A stretch of DNA of 64,000 nucleotides from HXMU1420-13 sp024742815 (GCA_024742815.1 JANSXX010000001.1:124001-188000), one strand, 5' to 3'. Shown: positions 15,051-24,437, counted from the stretch's first letter. Notes: generated by a model from the sequence alone, not told the origin. Translations and numbers: made by a program.

Positions 15051-15824
15051 TTGGAAGTTCTAGGAATTGTAATTGAGGAAGACAGCGTAAAAGGTGCCAT
15101 CGTTGATACCAAAAAAGGAGAGATTTTATCCGGTAAAAAATCCATTGATAAAATTGAAGATACGCGTCCGCACAAGCTGATTTCAAAAATGCATAAAGTG
15201 GTTAAGAAATTCGATTGGGATGGTCCGGTCGGAGTCGCTTTGCCTGCCGCAGTTCGTAAAGGAAGAATCCTGACAACACACGTATTGAATGAGGCTTGGG
15301 TAGATGCCGATGCCGATCATTTATTTTCTGAAATCACCGGCTGCGATGTATATGCTTTGAACGCCTCGGATGCAGCAGGACTCGCAGAAGTAACTTTTGG
15401 AGTAGGAAAAGGAATTTCAGGAACCATCGTCATATTAACCGTGGGCGAAATTATCGGATCTTCTGTGTTTGTAGATGAAACGTTGGTTCCAAATACGGAA
15501 CTTGGTCACATCGAAATTAAGGGAATTACCGTTGAAGAACGGGCATCCAATCGTGCCAGAAAAGAAGAGGGAATTCAAAAGAAGACGTGGGCAAAACGTA
15601 TTCAGTTTGTGTTAGAGCACTACGAAAAGCTGTTTCATCCTGAAATGTTTATCATCGGTGGGCAGCTTAGTGCTAAAGCGCATAAAACACTCCCATACAT
15701 AAAACTGAGTACACGTTTTAAACCTGCCGAATTTAAGAACGATGCTGCTATTGTAGGAGCGGCTTACTTCGCCATGAAGCTAGAGAATAAAAAGTCGAAG
15801 CGTAAATCTGAAGACACCGATTAA
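15051..15824 (+). CDS. ROK-family protein, degenerate polyphosphate glucokinase homologue
   Basis: The 257 residues align along their length with polyphosphate glucokinase (PpgK): DGPVGVALPAAV, AAGLAEVTFGVGKG, LVPNTELGHIEI, EHYEKLFHPEMFIIGG and DAAIVGAAYFA. The catalytic signatures are altered. The phosphate-binding DIGGTxIKG is replaced by GIVIEEDSVKG (5-15), the NDADAAG catalytic Asp by NASDAAG (104-110), and TLGTGIGSA by TVGEIIGSS (130-138). The fold looks intact but kinase activity is doubtful, so it may be a pseudokinase or sensor. Start is TTG behind a good promoter; it overlaps the convergent TPR gene by 4 bp. Confidence 0.85.
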   Translation: MEVLGIVIEEDSVKGAIVDTKKGEILSGKKSIDKIEDTRPHKLISKMHKVVKKFDWDGPVGVALPAAVRKGRILTTHVLNEAWVDADADHLFSEITGCDVYALNASDAAGLAEVTFGVGKGISGTIVILTVGEIIGSSVFVDETLVPNTELGHIEIKGITVEERASNRARKEEGIQKKTWAKRIQFVLEHYEKLFHPEMFIIGGQLSAKAHKTLPYIKLSTRFKPAEFKNDAAIVGAAYFAMKLENKKSKRKSEDTD

Positions 15825-16885
15825 TTCAGGGCTGCCAGCGCTTTCTTGGCTTCTTCGTGATCGCGATCAAACTGCAATGCTTGTTGATACGACGCTTTAG
15901 CCTCCGCTTCTCGATTCAAGTGTTCGAGAATACTTCCTTTTCGATAATTAGCCCAAGCGAGATTGGTAGCACCAAGTTCGTCCCCAATCGCGATAAATTG
16001 CTCCACATAATTAAGACCTGTTTCCAAGTACTTGCCGGATACGGCTGCGAGTCGACCAATTTGGTACCAACTGCCACTAAACTCAGGGTCGATGGCTAAG
16101 GCTTTTTCGTAGTTTTCCATGGCTTGATCAAACAACTCGTACCGTTGCTGTGCATTCGCCAGATTGTGATAAATAGCAGCGGTGGTATCGTTCACCTGAA
16201 GTTGTTGAATGGCTATATCAGCGGCCTGTTCGTAATTTTGATTGTTAAAATGAAAGGTGTACAAGCGATAATACGACACCATAATTTCAGGATGGTTTTC
16301 TATCGCAGATTGATAGTGATAATTCGCAAAATCAACTTCATCGTAATAGGTGTAAATTCGGCCCCAGGCGCGAATTCCGGCTTCGGTATCTAATGTTTCG
16401 ATTTCAGAAGCTTGCAACTCTGCTTTGTCTCTTCCACCACCTAAAAAGCCCGGCGCTTGCAGGTAATATTCCATCGCACTTTCGCGCGCTTCTACATTTG
16501 TTGGATCCAGCTCAATGGCTTTTTCGTAGTTTCTACGACTGTTACGGGCTAATCCGGCCTGACGTAGTTTTGATGCATTTTGAGCTTGTCTCCCAAACGA
16601 GTGTCCCATCCACATTCGGTACATTGAATTGTCATCATCCAAATCCGCAGCTTCTTCGAATAAATTTGTGGCTTTTTTGTATTCGTCTTTGTCGAACTCA
16701 ATTCGGCCCAAATAAAAGTATAGCTGAGGATTTTCGGACTGTGTTTTTTTTAGGGATTCAAAAACCGAAGCAGCTTCCTCGTGATTTCCGGATTCAAAAA
16801 GCTCGATACCTTCATCCATTGTTTGCCCAAAAGTAGCGGCACTAAGTACGAGCGCCAGTATCCCAAAACTGATTCCTTTTTTCAT
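15821..16885 (-). CDS. Exported tetratricopeptide-repeat protein
   Basis: 354 residues with a signal peptide (KKGISFGILALVLSAATFGQ) and at least six TPR-like helical repeats, for example ELFESGNHEEAASVFESL, PQLYFYLGRIEFDKDEYKKA, AAIYHNLANAQQRYELFDQA and SGSWYQIGRLAAVSGKYLE. TPR arrays are protein-binding scaffolds; partner unknown. Probably periplasmic. Convergent with the ROK gene, overlapping its last 4 bp. Confidence 0.88.
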   Translation of the reverse strand: MKKGISFGILALVLSAATFGQTMDEGIELFESGNHEEAASVFESLKKTQSENPQLYFYLGRIEFDKDEYKKATNLFEEAADLDDDNSMYRMWMGHSFGRQAQNASKLRQAGLARNSRRNYEKAIELDPTNVEARESAMEYYLQAPGFLGGGRDKAELQASEIETLDTEAGIRAWGRIYTYYDEVDFANYHYQSAIENHPEIMVSYYRLYTFHFNNQNYEQAADIAIQQLQVNDTTAAIYHNLANAQQRYELFDQAMENYEKALAIDPEFSGSWYQIGRLAAVSGKYLETGLNYVEQFIAIGDELGATNLAWANYRKGSILEHLNREAEAKASYQQALQFDRDHEEAKKALAALN

Positions 16886-16941
16886 AAAGCCTGCATTTAA
16901 TTCCGAATCAATTACGGTAATTCAATTCGTTTGTTCCGCTA

Positions 16942-17319
16942 TTAATGATTGGAATGTAAAGCAATTCGATTTCCCTCCGAATCCTCAAAAACTGCCATGT
17001 GTCCATGTTCGGGAGAAATCTGTCGTTTCGGAATGGTGATCGTACCACCGGCTTGTTCAATACGATCCAATACCGTTTGTAAATCAGGATTTGCATTCAA
17101 ATATACTAATGGGCCGTGCGTCGAGCTTGGTTTGTACCAGCTATCGTTAAAAACCAGTGCACCCGATACCGATTCCAAATCACTGGGAAAAGTAGCCATT
17201 TTAAATTCATCACCCATATCTAGCGAGGCGAGTTTTATATTCAGAATAGTTTCATAAAAAGTGGTAGCGCGTTCGATGTCTGAAACAGGAATTTCAAACC
17301 AGCTGATTGCATGTTCCAT
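16942..17319 (-). CDS. VOC (glyoxalase/dioxygenase) family protein
   Basis: 125 residues with the paired beta-alpha-beta modules of the vicinal oxygen chelate fold: ISWFEIPVSDIERATTFYE at the start, LVYLNANPDLQTVLDRIEQ in the second module and GHMAVFEDSEGNRIALHS at the end. Possible metal ligands include H3 and E112. The substrate cannot be assigned. The family ranges from glyoxalase I to antibiotic-modifying enzymes. It stands alone between a TPR gene and the LysR gene. Confidence 0.85.
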   Translation of the reverse strand: MEHAISWFEIPVSDIERATTFYETILNIKLASLDMGDEFKMATFPSDLESVSGALVFNDSWYKPSSTHGPLVYLNANPDLQTVLDRIEQAGGTITIPKRQISPEHGHMAVFEDSEGNRIALHSNH

Positions 17320-17388
17320 AGTTTGGTGGATTAGTTAGATTGGATTCCCACATAGTAATTGAGGTAAAGAACATTCCCAAATCAGATT

Positions 17389-18276
17389 TTAGAGCGCTTT
17401 TAGAAGCGGTATTACCCGATTTACCAAAGGATTGCGATGGTTGGTCTTCCAAACGGCAGAAAGCGTAGTTCGCTGGGGAATTTGGGTAAGCTCTATGAAT
17501 TTGATATTCAAATTGAAGCCCTGTTTTAGACTACTTGGAACAATTCCCATTCCCAGTCCATGCTCCACAAGCCGAAATATCGAGCTTGCATGTACCGACT
17601 CATGCGCAACTTGTGGACTAAACCCGGCATCCTCAAAAATGCTCATGATTTTATCAAAATAACCGTGGCTGTACTGACTCGAAAACAGGATGAACGATTC
17701 ATCTTTTAAGTCCGATACTGATGAAAATGAGTGCTGATCTAACGGATATTGCTCGGGAACAACCAAACAAAAGTTTTCTTCCAGCACATCCAGTTTTTCG
17801 ATACCTGATGGAAGGCGTAAAGTTCGGATAAAACCTATATCCAGCTGATCGGTTTTTAGCATATCGATTTGTTGCTGATTGGGCAGTTCAGTAAGCACGG
17901 TATGAATTCCCGGCGATTCTGTATTGATATGTTTCAATAGCTCGGGAATAACCGATTGCATGGCCGACCCCACAAATCCGATTCTAAGTTCTCCTTGATC
18001 TCCATTTTGAATGTGCCGAAGATTGTCTTTAACGAACTCGAGGTGCTCAAATAGTTGATTAGATTCGGCGAGTAAATATTCACCGGCTTTGGTAAGCTGC
18101 ACACTTCTCTTGGTTCTGAGAAATAATGAAACGCCAAGAATTTCTTCCAACTGCTTGATTTGCCGACTAAGTGCAGGCTGGGTTACAAACAACTGCTCGG
18201 CTGCTTTGCCAAAGTGCAGTTCTTTGGCAACTCTTCTAAAATAGCGTAGATGTCGCAACTCTAATTCATTACTCAT
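17389..18276 (-). CDS. LysR-type regulator, probably of histidine utilisation
   Basis: 295 residues: an N-terminal winged helix-turn-helix (LRHLRYFRRVAKELHFGKAA, TQPALSRQIKQLEEILG) and a substrate-binding effector domain from about residue 90. It is divergent from hutH with 76 bp between the starts and a near-perfect 18-bp palindrome inside. LysR regulators usually control the divergent operon and themselves, so control of hut by a histidine-pathway effector is a reasonable inference. In many bacteria hut is instead run by GntR-type HutC or antiterminator HutP. Confidence 0.88.
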   Translation of the reverse strand: MSNELELRHLRYFRRVAKELHFGKAAEQLFVTQPALSRQIKQLEEILGVSLFLRTKRSVQLTKAGEYLLAESNQLFEHLEFVKDNLRHIQNGDQGELRIGFVGSAMQSVIPELLKHINTESPGIHTVLTELPNQQQIDMLKTDQLDIGFIRTLRLPSGIEKLDVLEENFCLVVPEQYPLDQHSFSSVSDLKDESFILFSSQYSHGYFDKIMSIFEDAGFSPQVAHESVHASSIFRLVEHGLGMGIVPSSLKQGFNLNIKFIELTQIPQRTTLSAVWKTNHRNPLVNRVIPLLKAL

Positions 18277-18293
18277 AATTATAAATATATAAA

Positions 18294-18311
18294 AACTGGT
18301 AATTACAAGTT
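18294..18311. promoter_or_regulatory. Palindromic operator between lysR and hutH
   Basis: AACTGGTAATTACAAGTT is a palindrome with a single mismatched pair: AACT...AGTT around a perfect GTAATTAC. It lies 17 bp upstream of the lysR start and 15 bp before a -7-like TACATTTA (18327-18334) of hutH, a position that suits a LysR-type activator and autorepressor. Confidence 0.6.
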
Positions 18312-18352
18312 ATCGGATGAGCGACATACATTTAGTCAAATTGGAATGAGAT

Positions 18353-19918
18353 ATGAAATTTAAATTCGGTGAAGATCGCCTGACTATTCAGGTGTTGGTT
18401 GATTTGGCTGAAGGTCGGCGAAAAGGAGAGCTGACGCCAACAGTTCGGAATAAAATCCGACAAAGCAGTAGCTATGTGGATGAGATTGTGGAGCGTGGAG
18501 ATGTGGTTTATGGAATAAATACCGGTTTTGGTCCGCTTTGTAACACCACCATTTCCAAAAAAGATACCCGACAGTTGCAGGAAAATATTTTGAGGAGCCA
18601 CAGTGTGGGGGTGGGTAACGCCATTGATTCAAAGCTCGCCAAAATGATGCTGATTCTAAAGCTGCACAACTTAAGTTTTGGTTACTCAGGCATTCGAGAA
18701 GAAACATTGGATCGGATGTTATTTTTTGTGGATCAGGACATGATTCCGGTGGTTCCTGAAAAAGGATCGGTGGGCGCTTCCGGCGATTTGGCACCGCTGG
18801 CACATCTGTTTTTACCGCTGATTGGTTTAGGCGAATTTGATTGGAAAGGGGAGCGAGTTTCCTCTGATTTGGCTTACATGCAGCTTGGAATGACACCGCT
18901 CAAACTGCAGGCAAAAGAAGGCTTGGCGCTGATAAACGGAACACAATTTATAGCAGCCCACGCAGCCTGGGCTGTGTATCGGATGTATCATTATTTAGAT
19001 GTGGCCGACATCATCGGGGCGATGAGCTTGGAAGGCGTGCTTGGTTCTGCAAGTCCGTTTGAGAAGCAATTGCATGACATCCGCCCTTTTGATGGATGCA
19101 AGTTAGTAGCTCATCGAATGCGGACGTTATTGAATGGTTCGGAGATGTTGCAAAGTCATGCCGAATGCGGACGGGTGCAAGATCCCTATTCCATTCGATG
19201 TATTCCTCAGGTGCATGGAACTTCCCGAAATGCCTGGAAGCATGTTAAAGAGTTGGTCGAGATTGAGATCAATTCGGTAACCGACAACCCCATCATTTTA
19301 TCTGCCGAGGAATCCATCAGCGGAGGAAACTTTCACGGACAACCATTAGCTATTCCATGCGATTACCTGACCGTCGCAGCTCATGAACTGGGAAATATCT
19401 CTGATCGACGAATTTATTTATTACTCGAAGGTGGTAATGAAGGACTTCCAAAACTGCTGATGAACGACATCGGTCTGAATTCAGGATTCATGATTCCTCA
19501 ATACACATCGGCAGCATTGGTTAGTGAGAACAAATCACTGTGTTTTCCGGCATCTGCAGATTCCATACCGACCTCACTTGGGCAGGAAGATCACGTAAGT
19601 ATGGGCTCGATAAGTGCTCGGAAACTGAATGAAGTGATCGACAACATCAGCAAAATTCTCTCAATTGAGTTAGTCACGGCCGCACAGGCTTTCGATTTCC
19701 GTCGTCCCATGAAATCGGGTCCAATTTTGGAAGAATGCCATGCCTTGGTTCGTACTAAAATAGATCACGCAGATCAGGATCGCGTGTTTGGGGTAGATAT
19801 TGCCAAAGCACAGCAATTGATTACTTCACTCGCATTAAATCAGGTCGCCAATCAAACCGCAAAAAAATTAAATATTTCATTGAACGGAGATTTAGATGAA
19901 GCTTTCGGACTTTCTTAA
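18353..19918 (+). CDS. hutH: Histidine ammonia-lyase
   Basis: HutH deaminates L-histidine to trans-urocanate, the first step of histidine breakdown. 521 residues, normal length. The Ala-Ser-Gly triplet that cyclises to the MIO cofactor is at 142-144 (GSVGASGDLAPLAH); the catalytic tyrosine region YGINTGFGP is at about 53-61; NPIILS and GNFHGQP are also conserved. First gene of the hut operon, overlapping hutU by 23 bp and divergent from the LysR gene. Confidence 0.97.
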   Translation: MKFKFGEDRLTIQVLVDLAEGRRKGELTPTVRNKIRQSSSYVDEIVERGDVVYGINTGFGPLCNTTISKKDTRQLQENILRSHSVGVGNAIDSKLAKMMLILKLHNLSFGYSGIREETLDRMLFFVDQDMIPVVPEKGSVGASGDLAPLAHLFLPLIGLGEFDWKGERVSSDLAYMQLGMTPLKLQAKEGLALINGTQFIAAHAAWAVYRMYHYLDVADIIGAMSLEGVLGSASPFEKQLHDIRPFDGCKLVAHRMRTLLNGSEMLQSHAECGRVQDPYSIRCIPQVHGTSRNAWKHVKELVEIEINSVTDNPIILSAEESISGGNFHGQPLAIPCDYLTVAAHELGNISDRRIYLLLEGGNEGLPKLLMNDIGLNSGFMIPQYTSAALVSENKSLCFPASADSIPTSLGQEDHVSMGSISARKLNEVIDNISKILSIELVTAAQAFDFRRPMKSGPILEECHALVRTKIDHADQDRVFGVDIAKAQQLITSLALNQVANQTAKKLNISLNGDLDEAFGLS

Positions 19919-21566
19919 TACCTACGCTGCTCATCCCAACTACAAAGCACCAACCGGAGCAACATTAAATACTAAAAGCTGGCAAACCGAGGCTCCACTT
20001 CGCATGCTGCTGAATAATCTGGATGCGGAAGTGGCAGAAAACCCCGATGAATTTATCGTGTATGGTGGAAATGGTCAGGCAGTGCGAAACCGCGAAGCTC
20101 TGGAAAAGATTATTGAGCAGCTACTAACTCTGGAAAACGATGAAAGTTTGTTGGTGCAATCCGGAAAACCGGTGGGCGTAATTCGATCGCATCCTGAGGC
20201 GCCACGAGTGCTCATTGCGAATAGCAATTTAGTACCGGAATGGGCGAATTGGGATCATTTTAATGAGTTGAAATCACGTGGTTTGATGATGTACGGACAA
20301 ATGACTGCCGGTTCGTGGATTTATATTGGAACTCAGGGAATTCTTCAAGGAACCTACGAGACTTTCGTAGCCTGTGCTGATAAACACTTTAGTGGAGATC
20401 TTTCGGGCAAGCTTTTGGTATCCGGTGGAATTGGTGGAATGGGAGGGGCTCAACCTTTAGCAGCTACCATGGCCGGAGCTACTTTTTTGGGTGTGGATAT
20501 TGATCCGAGTCGCATCGAAAAACGAATCAAAACCAAGTACATCGATCGAATGACGCATTCGTACGAGGAAGCCATTCGATGGGTGATGGATGCCAAACAG
20601 AAAAAAGAAAATATCTCGGTGGGATTGGTTGGCGATATCGGGGATGTGCTGGAAAGGTTGATTGAAGATGGAATTACCCCCGATATTCTTACGGATCAAA
20701 CATCTGCTCATGATCCTTTGAATGGTTATGTGCCTCATGGAATTTCATTCGAAGAAGCCATCGAGTTGAGGACATCCAATCCCAAAGAATACGAACGCAG
20801 ATCGATTGAAAGTATGGCTCGACATGTTCGCCATATGTTGACACTCAAAGATCGAGGAGCAATCACTTTTGATTACGGGAATAATCTTCGGGCTTATGCA
20901 AAACAAGGCGGCGTTGAAAATGCCTTCGATTTTCCGGGATTTGTTCCGGCGTATATTCGTCCGCTTTTTTGCGAAGGAAAAGGCCCCTTTCGTTGGGCAG
21001 CATTATCCGGTGATCCTGAAGATATTTATACCACCGACCAAGCGCTGAAAGAAGCATTTCCCGAAAACAAAGCGCTCATCAACTGGTTGGATAAAGCCGG
21101 CGAACAAGTAGCTTTTCAAGGATTACCTTGCCGCATTTGCTGGTTAGGAATGGACGAGCGGGAAAAGGCAGGGAAAATCTTCAACGATTTGGTGCGAGAT
21201 GGCAATGTGAAAGCTCCAATAGTGATTGGTCGGGATCACTTGGATTGTGGCTCGGTGGCATCTCCAAACAGAGAAACCGAAGGCATGAAAGATGGCACCG
21301 ATGCGGTAAGCGATTGGCCATTACTCAATTTAATGTCGAACGCTAGCGGTGGTGCAACGTGGATTAGTTTCCATCACGGCGGTGGCGTTGGCATGGGATA
21401 CAGTCAACACGCCGGAATGGTGGTGTTAGCCGATGGAACCGATAGAGCTGAAGATTGCCTGAAGCGAGTTTTACACAACGATCCTGCAATGGGAGTTTTT
21501 CGCCATCATGATGCGGGTTATGAACTGGCAACGGAAGTTGGGGAAGAGCACGGGTTGATAATATGA
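19896..21566 (+). CDS. hutU: Urocanate hydratase
   Basis: HutU hydrates urocanate to 4-imidazolone-5-propionate with a tightly bound NAD+. 556 residues, as in the family. The glycine-rich NAD region LVSGGIGGMGGAQPLAATMA is near residues 174-193, and the active-site region GLPCRICWLGMDER is near 408-421. The start overlaps hutH by 23 bp, implying translational coupling. A pair of inverted repeat units (21567-21682) separates it from hutI. Confidence 0.97.
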   Translation: MKLSDFLNTYAAHPNYKAPTGATLNTKSWQTEAPLRMLLNNLDAEVAENPDEFIVYGGNGQAVRNREALEKIIEQLLTLENDESLLVQSGKPVGVIRSHPEAPRVLIANSNLVPEWANWDHFNELKSRGLMMYGQMTAGSWIYIGTQGILQGTYETFVACADKHFSGDLSGKLLVSGGIGGMGGAQPLAATMAGATFLGVDIDPSRIEKRIKTKYIDRMTHSYEEAIRWVMDAKQKKENISVGLVGDIGDVLERLIEDGITPDILTDQTSAHDPLNGYVPHGISFEEAIELRTSNPKEYERRSIESMARHVRHMLTLKDRGAITFDYGNNLRAYAKQGGVENAFDFPGFVPAYIRPLFCEGKGPFRWAALSGDPEDIYTTDQALKEAFPENKALINWLDKAGEQVAFQGLPCRICWLGMDEREKAGKIFNDLVRDGNVKAPIVIGRDHLDCGSVASPNRETEGMKDGTDAVSDWPLLNLMSNASGGATWISFHHGGGVGMGYSQHAGMVVLADGTDRAEDCLKRVLHNDPAMGVFRHHDAGYELATEVGEEHGLII

Positions 21567-21682
21567 TTTTTCGACCTCCTCTGTCTCCTCCTTCTCAAGG
21601 AGGAGGACTCGTTGATATAGTTACGAGCCTTTTCCAAAGTCCCCTCTCCTTACCAAGGAGAGGGACAGGGTGAGGTCGGAAA
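21567..21682. repeat. Inverted pair of about 43-bp palindromic units
   Basis: Unit A (about 21567-21612) contains CGACCTC, CTGTC and the hairpin CTCCTT/AAGGAG. Unit B (about 21640-21682) is its inverted copy with GGACAGG, GAGGTCG and the hairpin CTCTCCTT/AAGGAGAG. Outer arms CGACCTC (21572-21578) and GAGGTCG (21672-21678) match perfectly. The element sits inside the hut operon, in the 219-bp hutU-hutI gap. It resembles widespread CTCTCCTT-type intergenic repeats. Confidence 0.65.
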
Positions 21683-21785
21683 TGAATTACAAGTATGCGA
21701 ATAGGAGATTTGAGAATTAAGATTTGGGGGTATGATTTCATGCTTAGAATAGACAAAAATATTTCACTTATATATTAATTTAATC

Positions 21786-23015
21786 ATGCTTTACGGACCA
21801 TTTACTCAGTGTTTACCCATGTCGAGATTGCCGCTACATGGAGGGCTTTTGGATGAACAGCTTTCGGTAATTGAAGATGCAGGGATTGTGATCAGGAATG
21901 GTCGGGTTGTTGAAATCGGGAGTTTCGAATCGTTGAAAGAAGTGTTTCCCGATGAGCAGCGGATCTCCATTTCAGATAAAAAAGTAGTGGCCTTACCGGC
22001 TTTTATGGATTGTCATACTCATTTATGTTGGGGTGGTAATCGTGTACATGATTACGCCCTACGAGTTGCCGGCAAGAGTTATCTGGAAATCGCAGAAGCA
22101 GGTGGTGGAATAATGGATTCCGTTCGCTCCACTCGTGCTGCATCGGAGGAGGAATTGGTGACAGTGATTTTAAATCGTGTGCAAGATCACTTAAAACGAG
22201 GAATCGCCACTATTGAAATAAAATCGGGATATGGATTATCTGTTGATGATGAACTAAAAATGCTGCGAGCTATTCAAACAGCAAATGAGCAAACTGCGGC
22301 GACATTAATTCCAACATTTTTAGGTGCACATCTAAAACCTTCCGACTTCGATGGTTCAAATCGAGATTATTTAGAAATGCTAATTCGCGAAGTGGTACCG
22401 GTAATCAAAAAAGAAAAACTTGCAGCAAGAGCCGATATTTTTGTAGAGCAAGGCGCTTTTTCAATTGAAGAAGCCGAATGGTATGCAAAAGAAATGCAGG
22501 ATTTGGGATTTGAAATGACCATGCATGTCGATCAGTTTTCGAAAGGTGGAGCAGAACTGGCGGTAAGTTTGGGCTGCGTTTCAGCAGATCACCTTGAGCA
22601 AACTATGGATGAGGCAGCTGTACGTTTTGGAAACTCGGATACGGTTGCCGTAGCTTTACCCGGCGCATCGCTTGGGTTGGGGATGCAATTCACTCCTGCT
22701 CGAACTTTATTGGATAACAACGCTTGTCTAGCCATTGCCACCGATTGGAATCCCGGATCAGCTCCGATGGGCGATTTGGTAACTCAGGCTGCACTTTTAG
22801 GCGCATCACAAAAATTAACGATAGCAGAAACATTGGCGGCCATTACGTATCGTGCCGGCTATGCACTTCGACAGGATGTAGGCACCATCGAAAAAGGAAA
22901 AGAAGCGAGGGTTAGCATCTTCGAAACCGACGATTACCGCAATATTTTCTATCGCCAAGGACAACTTCGACCACATTGTACCATTATTGGGAGCGATTGC
23001 AACATTTATGACTAA
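21786..23015 (+). CDS. hutI: Imidazolonepropionase
   Basis: HutI is the amidohydrolase that opens imidazolone-5-propionate to N-formimino-L-glutamate. 409 residues, normal. Metal-binding MDCHTHLCWGG is near residues 75-85; IEIKSGYGLS, PTFLGAH, the metal-ligand region MHVDQF and the final ATDWNPGSAP are in order. It follows the repeat element by about 100 bp; an independent promoter is possible. It overlaps the start region of hutG. Confidence 0.97.
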   Translation: MLYGPFTQCLPMSRLPLHGGLLDEQLSVIEDAGIVIRNGRVVEIGSFESLKEVFPDEQRISISDKKVVALPAFMDCHTHLCWGGNRVHDYALRVAGKSYLEIAEAGGGIMDSVRSTRAASEEELVTVILNRVQDHLKRGIATIEIKSGYGLSVDDELKMLRAIQTANEQTAATLIPTFLGAHLKPSDFDGSNRDYLEMLIREVVPVIKKEKLAARADIFVEQGAFSIEEAEWYAKEMQDLGFEMTMHVDQFSKGGAELAVSLGCVSADHLEQTMDEAAVRFGNSDTVAVALPGASLGLGMQFTPARTLLDNNACLAIATDWNPGSAPMGDLVTQAALLGASQKLTIAETLAAITYRAGYALRQDVGTIEKGKEARVSIFETDDYRNIFYRQGQLRPHCTIIGSDCNIYD

Positions 23016-23988
23016 TAAATTACAACATATCAAGCTGGTGAAAGATGGGATTTGGTCTGGTAGAATTGATTCTACTACTGATGAATCACAATTTCGATTG
23101 CATCAGGTGGTGCAATGTAATCCGGAATTCAATCAGCTTAAAAAAGATCACGTTGCGTTAATTGGTTTTGCTAGTGATGAAGGTGTTCGCAGAAATAAAG
23201 GCAGAGTTGGAGCATCTGATGGTCCCGATTACTTTCGAAAATCGATAGGATCGTTGTGCTACCACGGAGAAAAAGACAGTTTTTTTGATTTGGGAAATAT
23301 TGAAGTAGCTGGTCAAAATCTGGAAAAAGCACAATTGAATCTGGCGGAGGCTATAGAGCAATTACTAGCTGCAAAAGCAAAACCCTTTGTGATTGGTGGT
23401 GGTCATGAAACTGCATTTGGTCATTTAATGGGGATTTTAAATCACCTGAAAAAAACAGAGGCTGAATTCAGTCTCGGAATTCTAAACATTGATGCCCATT
23501 TGGATATGCGAGCCTATGATTCCGGCGCACATTCGGGTTCGTGGGCCTTACAAGTATTCGATTATTGCAATGAGCAAAATTTGAGGCTCGGTTATCATGC
23601 TTTTGGATTGAACGAGGATAATAACACCCGTTTTCTCTTGGATAAAGCTCGATCGATGGGTGCGGATTGGACAACTAACTCACACGTGTTAACAAATTTT
23701 GAATCATCGTTAAAGCGTGCGAAAGGCTTTATCGAGAAGCATACTCACATTTATTGCACCATTTGTTTGGATGTGTTCGATGCTACTATAGCACCCGGAG
23801 TTAGTGCCCCGGCATGGAATGGAATTCGGATACAGGATGCATTGAGCGTTCTAAAAGTGACTCAGGAAAGTGGGAAATTAATCTCGATGGATGTCTGCGA
23901 ACTAAATCCAATCTTTGATCAAGAAGGGAAAACAGCTAGAGTAGCGGGAAGTTTATTTAATGCCTATTTGAAGGGATCAACCGCGTAA
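23008..23988 (+). CDS. hutG: Formimidoylglutamase (arginase family)
   Basis: A ureohydrolase-fold enzyme releasing formamide and glutamate from N-formiminoglutamate, last step of the four-enzyme pathway. The binuclear Mn motifs are present: GGGHETAFGH, NIDAHLDMR and CLDVFDATIAPG, plus the C-terminal DVCELNP. I prefer the ATG at 23008 over the TTG at 22987, leaving an 8-bp overlap with hutI. About 326 residues. Its end overlaps the convergent marR gene by 12 bp. Confidence 0.95.
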   Translation: MTNKLQHIKLVKDGIWSGRIDSTTDESQFRLHQVVQCNPEFNQLKKDHVALIGFASDEGVRRNKGRVGASDGPDYFRKSIGSLCYHGEKDSFFDLGNIEVAGQNLEKAQLNLAEAIEQLLAAKAKPFVIGGGHETAFGHLMGILNHLKKTEAEFSLGILNIDAHLDMRAYDSGAHSGSWALQVFDYCNEQNLRLGYHAFGLNEDNNTRFLLDKARSMGADWTTNSHVLTNFESSLKRAKGFIEKHTHIYCTICLDVFDATIAPGVSAPAWNGIRIQDALSVLKVTQESGKLISMDVCELNPIFDQEGKTARVAGSLFNAYLKGSTA

Positions 23989-24432
23989 TTTTTCTAATAA
24001 CTGATTCAAGGTTCTAGCCTCTTCAAGGGAAAGTGCATCGAATTTTGCATTGAAAGTATCCATTTCGGCATCAATGGTTGAAAGTAAAGATTCACCTTCG
24101 TCGGTTATAAAAACCTGAATTTTACGGCCGTCGTGCGGACAAGGATTTTTGCGCACTAAGTTTTTCGAAATTAAGCGATCAACAATTCGGGAGGCGTCCG
24201 ACATTTTATCGATCATTCGATCGCTTAAGTCGTTAGTGGAGAGTGGTTCACCTTTTGCGCCACGTAAAATCCTCAGAATATTAAACTGTTGTTGGGTGAT
24301 ATCATACTCATCCAAAAAATCCTTAATCAGATTTTTTAACCATCCATTGGTGATGAGCAAATTGACCCGCAGTTTATGCCATTCGCTCTGAAAACCCTTG
24401 CTTTGTTTAATTTCTTCTTGTGCTGTAGTCAT
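23977..24432 (-). CDS. MarR-family transcriptional regulator
   Basis: 151 residues with the winged helix-turn-helix of MarR: YDITQQQFNILRILRG, LSTNDLSDRMIDKMSDASRI, then the wing KNPCPHDGRKIQVFITDEG. Dimerising helices flank it. No redox cysteine pair is evident beyond the single Cys in the wing. It lies 62 bp downstream of an AhpD-like gene on the same strand, with a terminator-like hairpin between them. It probably represses that operon through the palindrome at 25110-25123. Confidence 0.9.
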   Translation of the reverse strand: MTTAQEEIKQSKGFQSEWHKLRVNLLITNGWLKNLIKDFLDEYDITQQQFNILRILRGAKGEPLSTNDLSDRMIDKMSDASRIVDRLISKNLVRKNPCPHDGRKIQVFITDEGESLLSTIDAEMDTFNAKFDALSLEEARTLNQLLEKLRG

Positions 24433-24437
24433 GGTTA

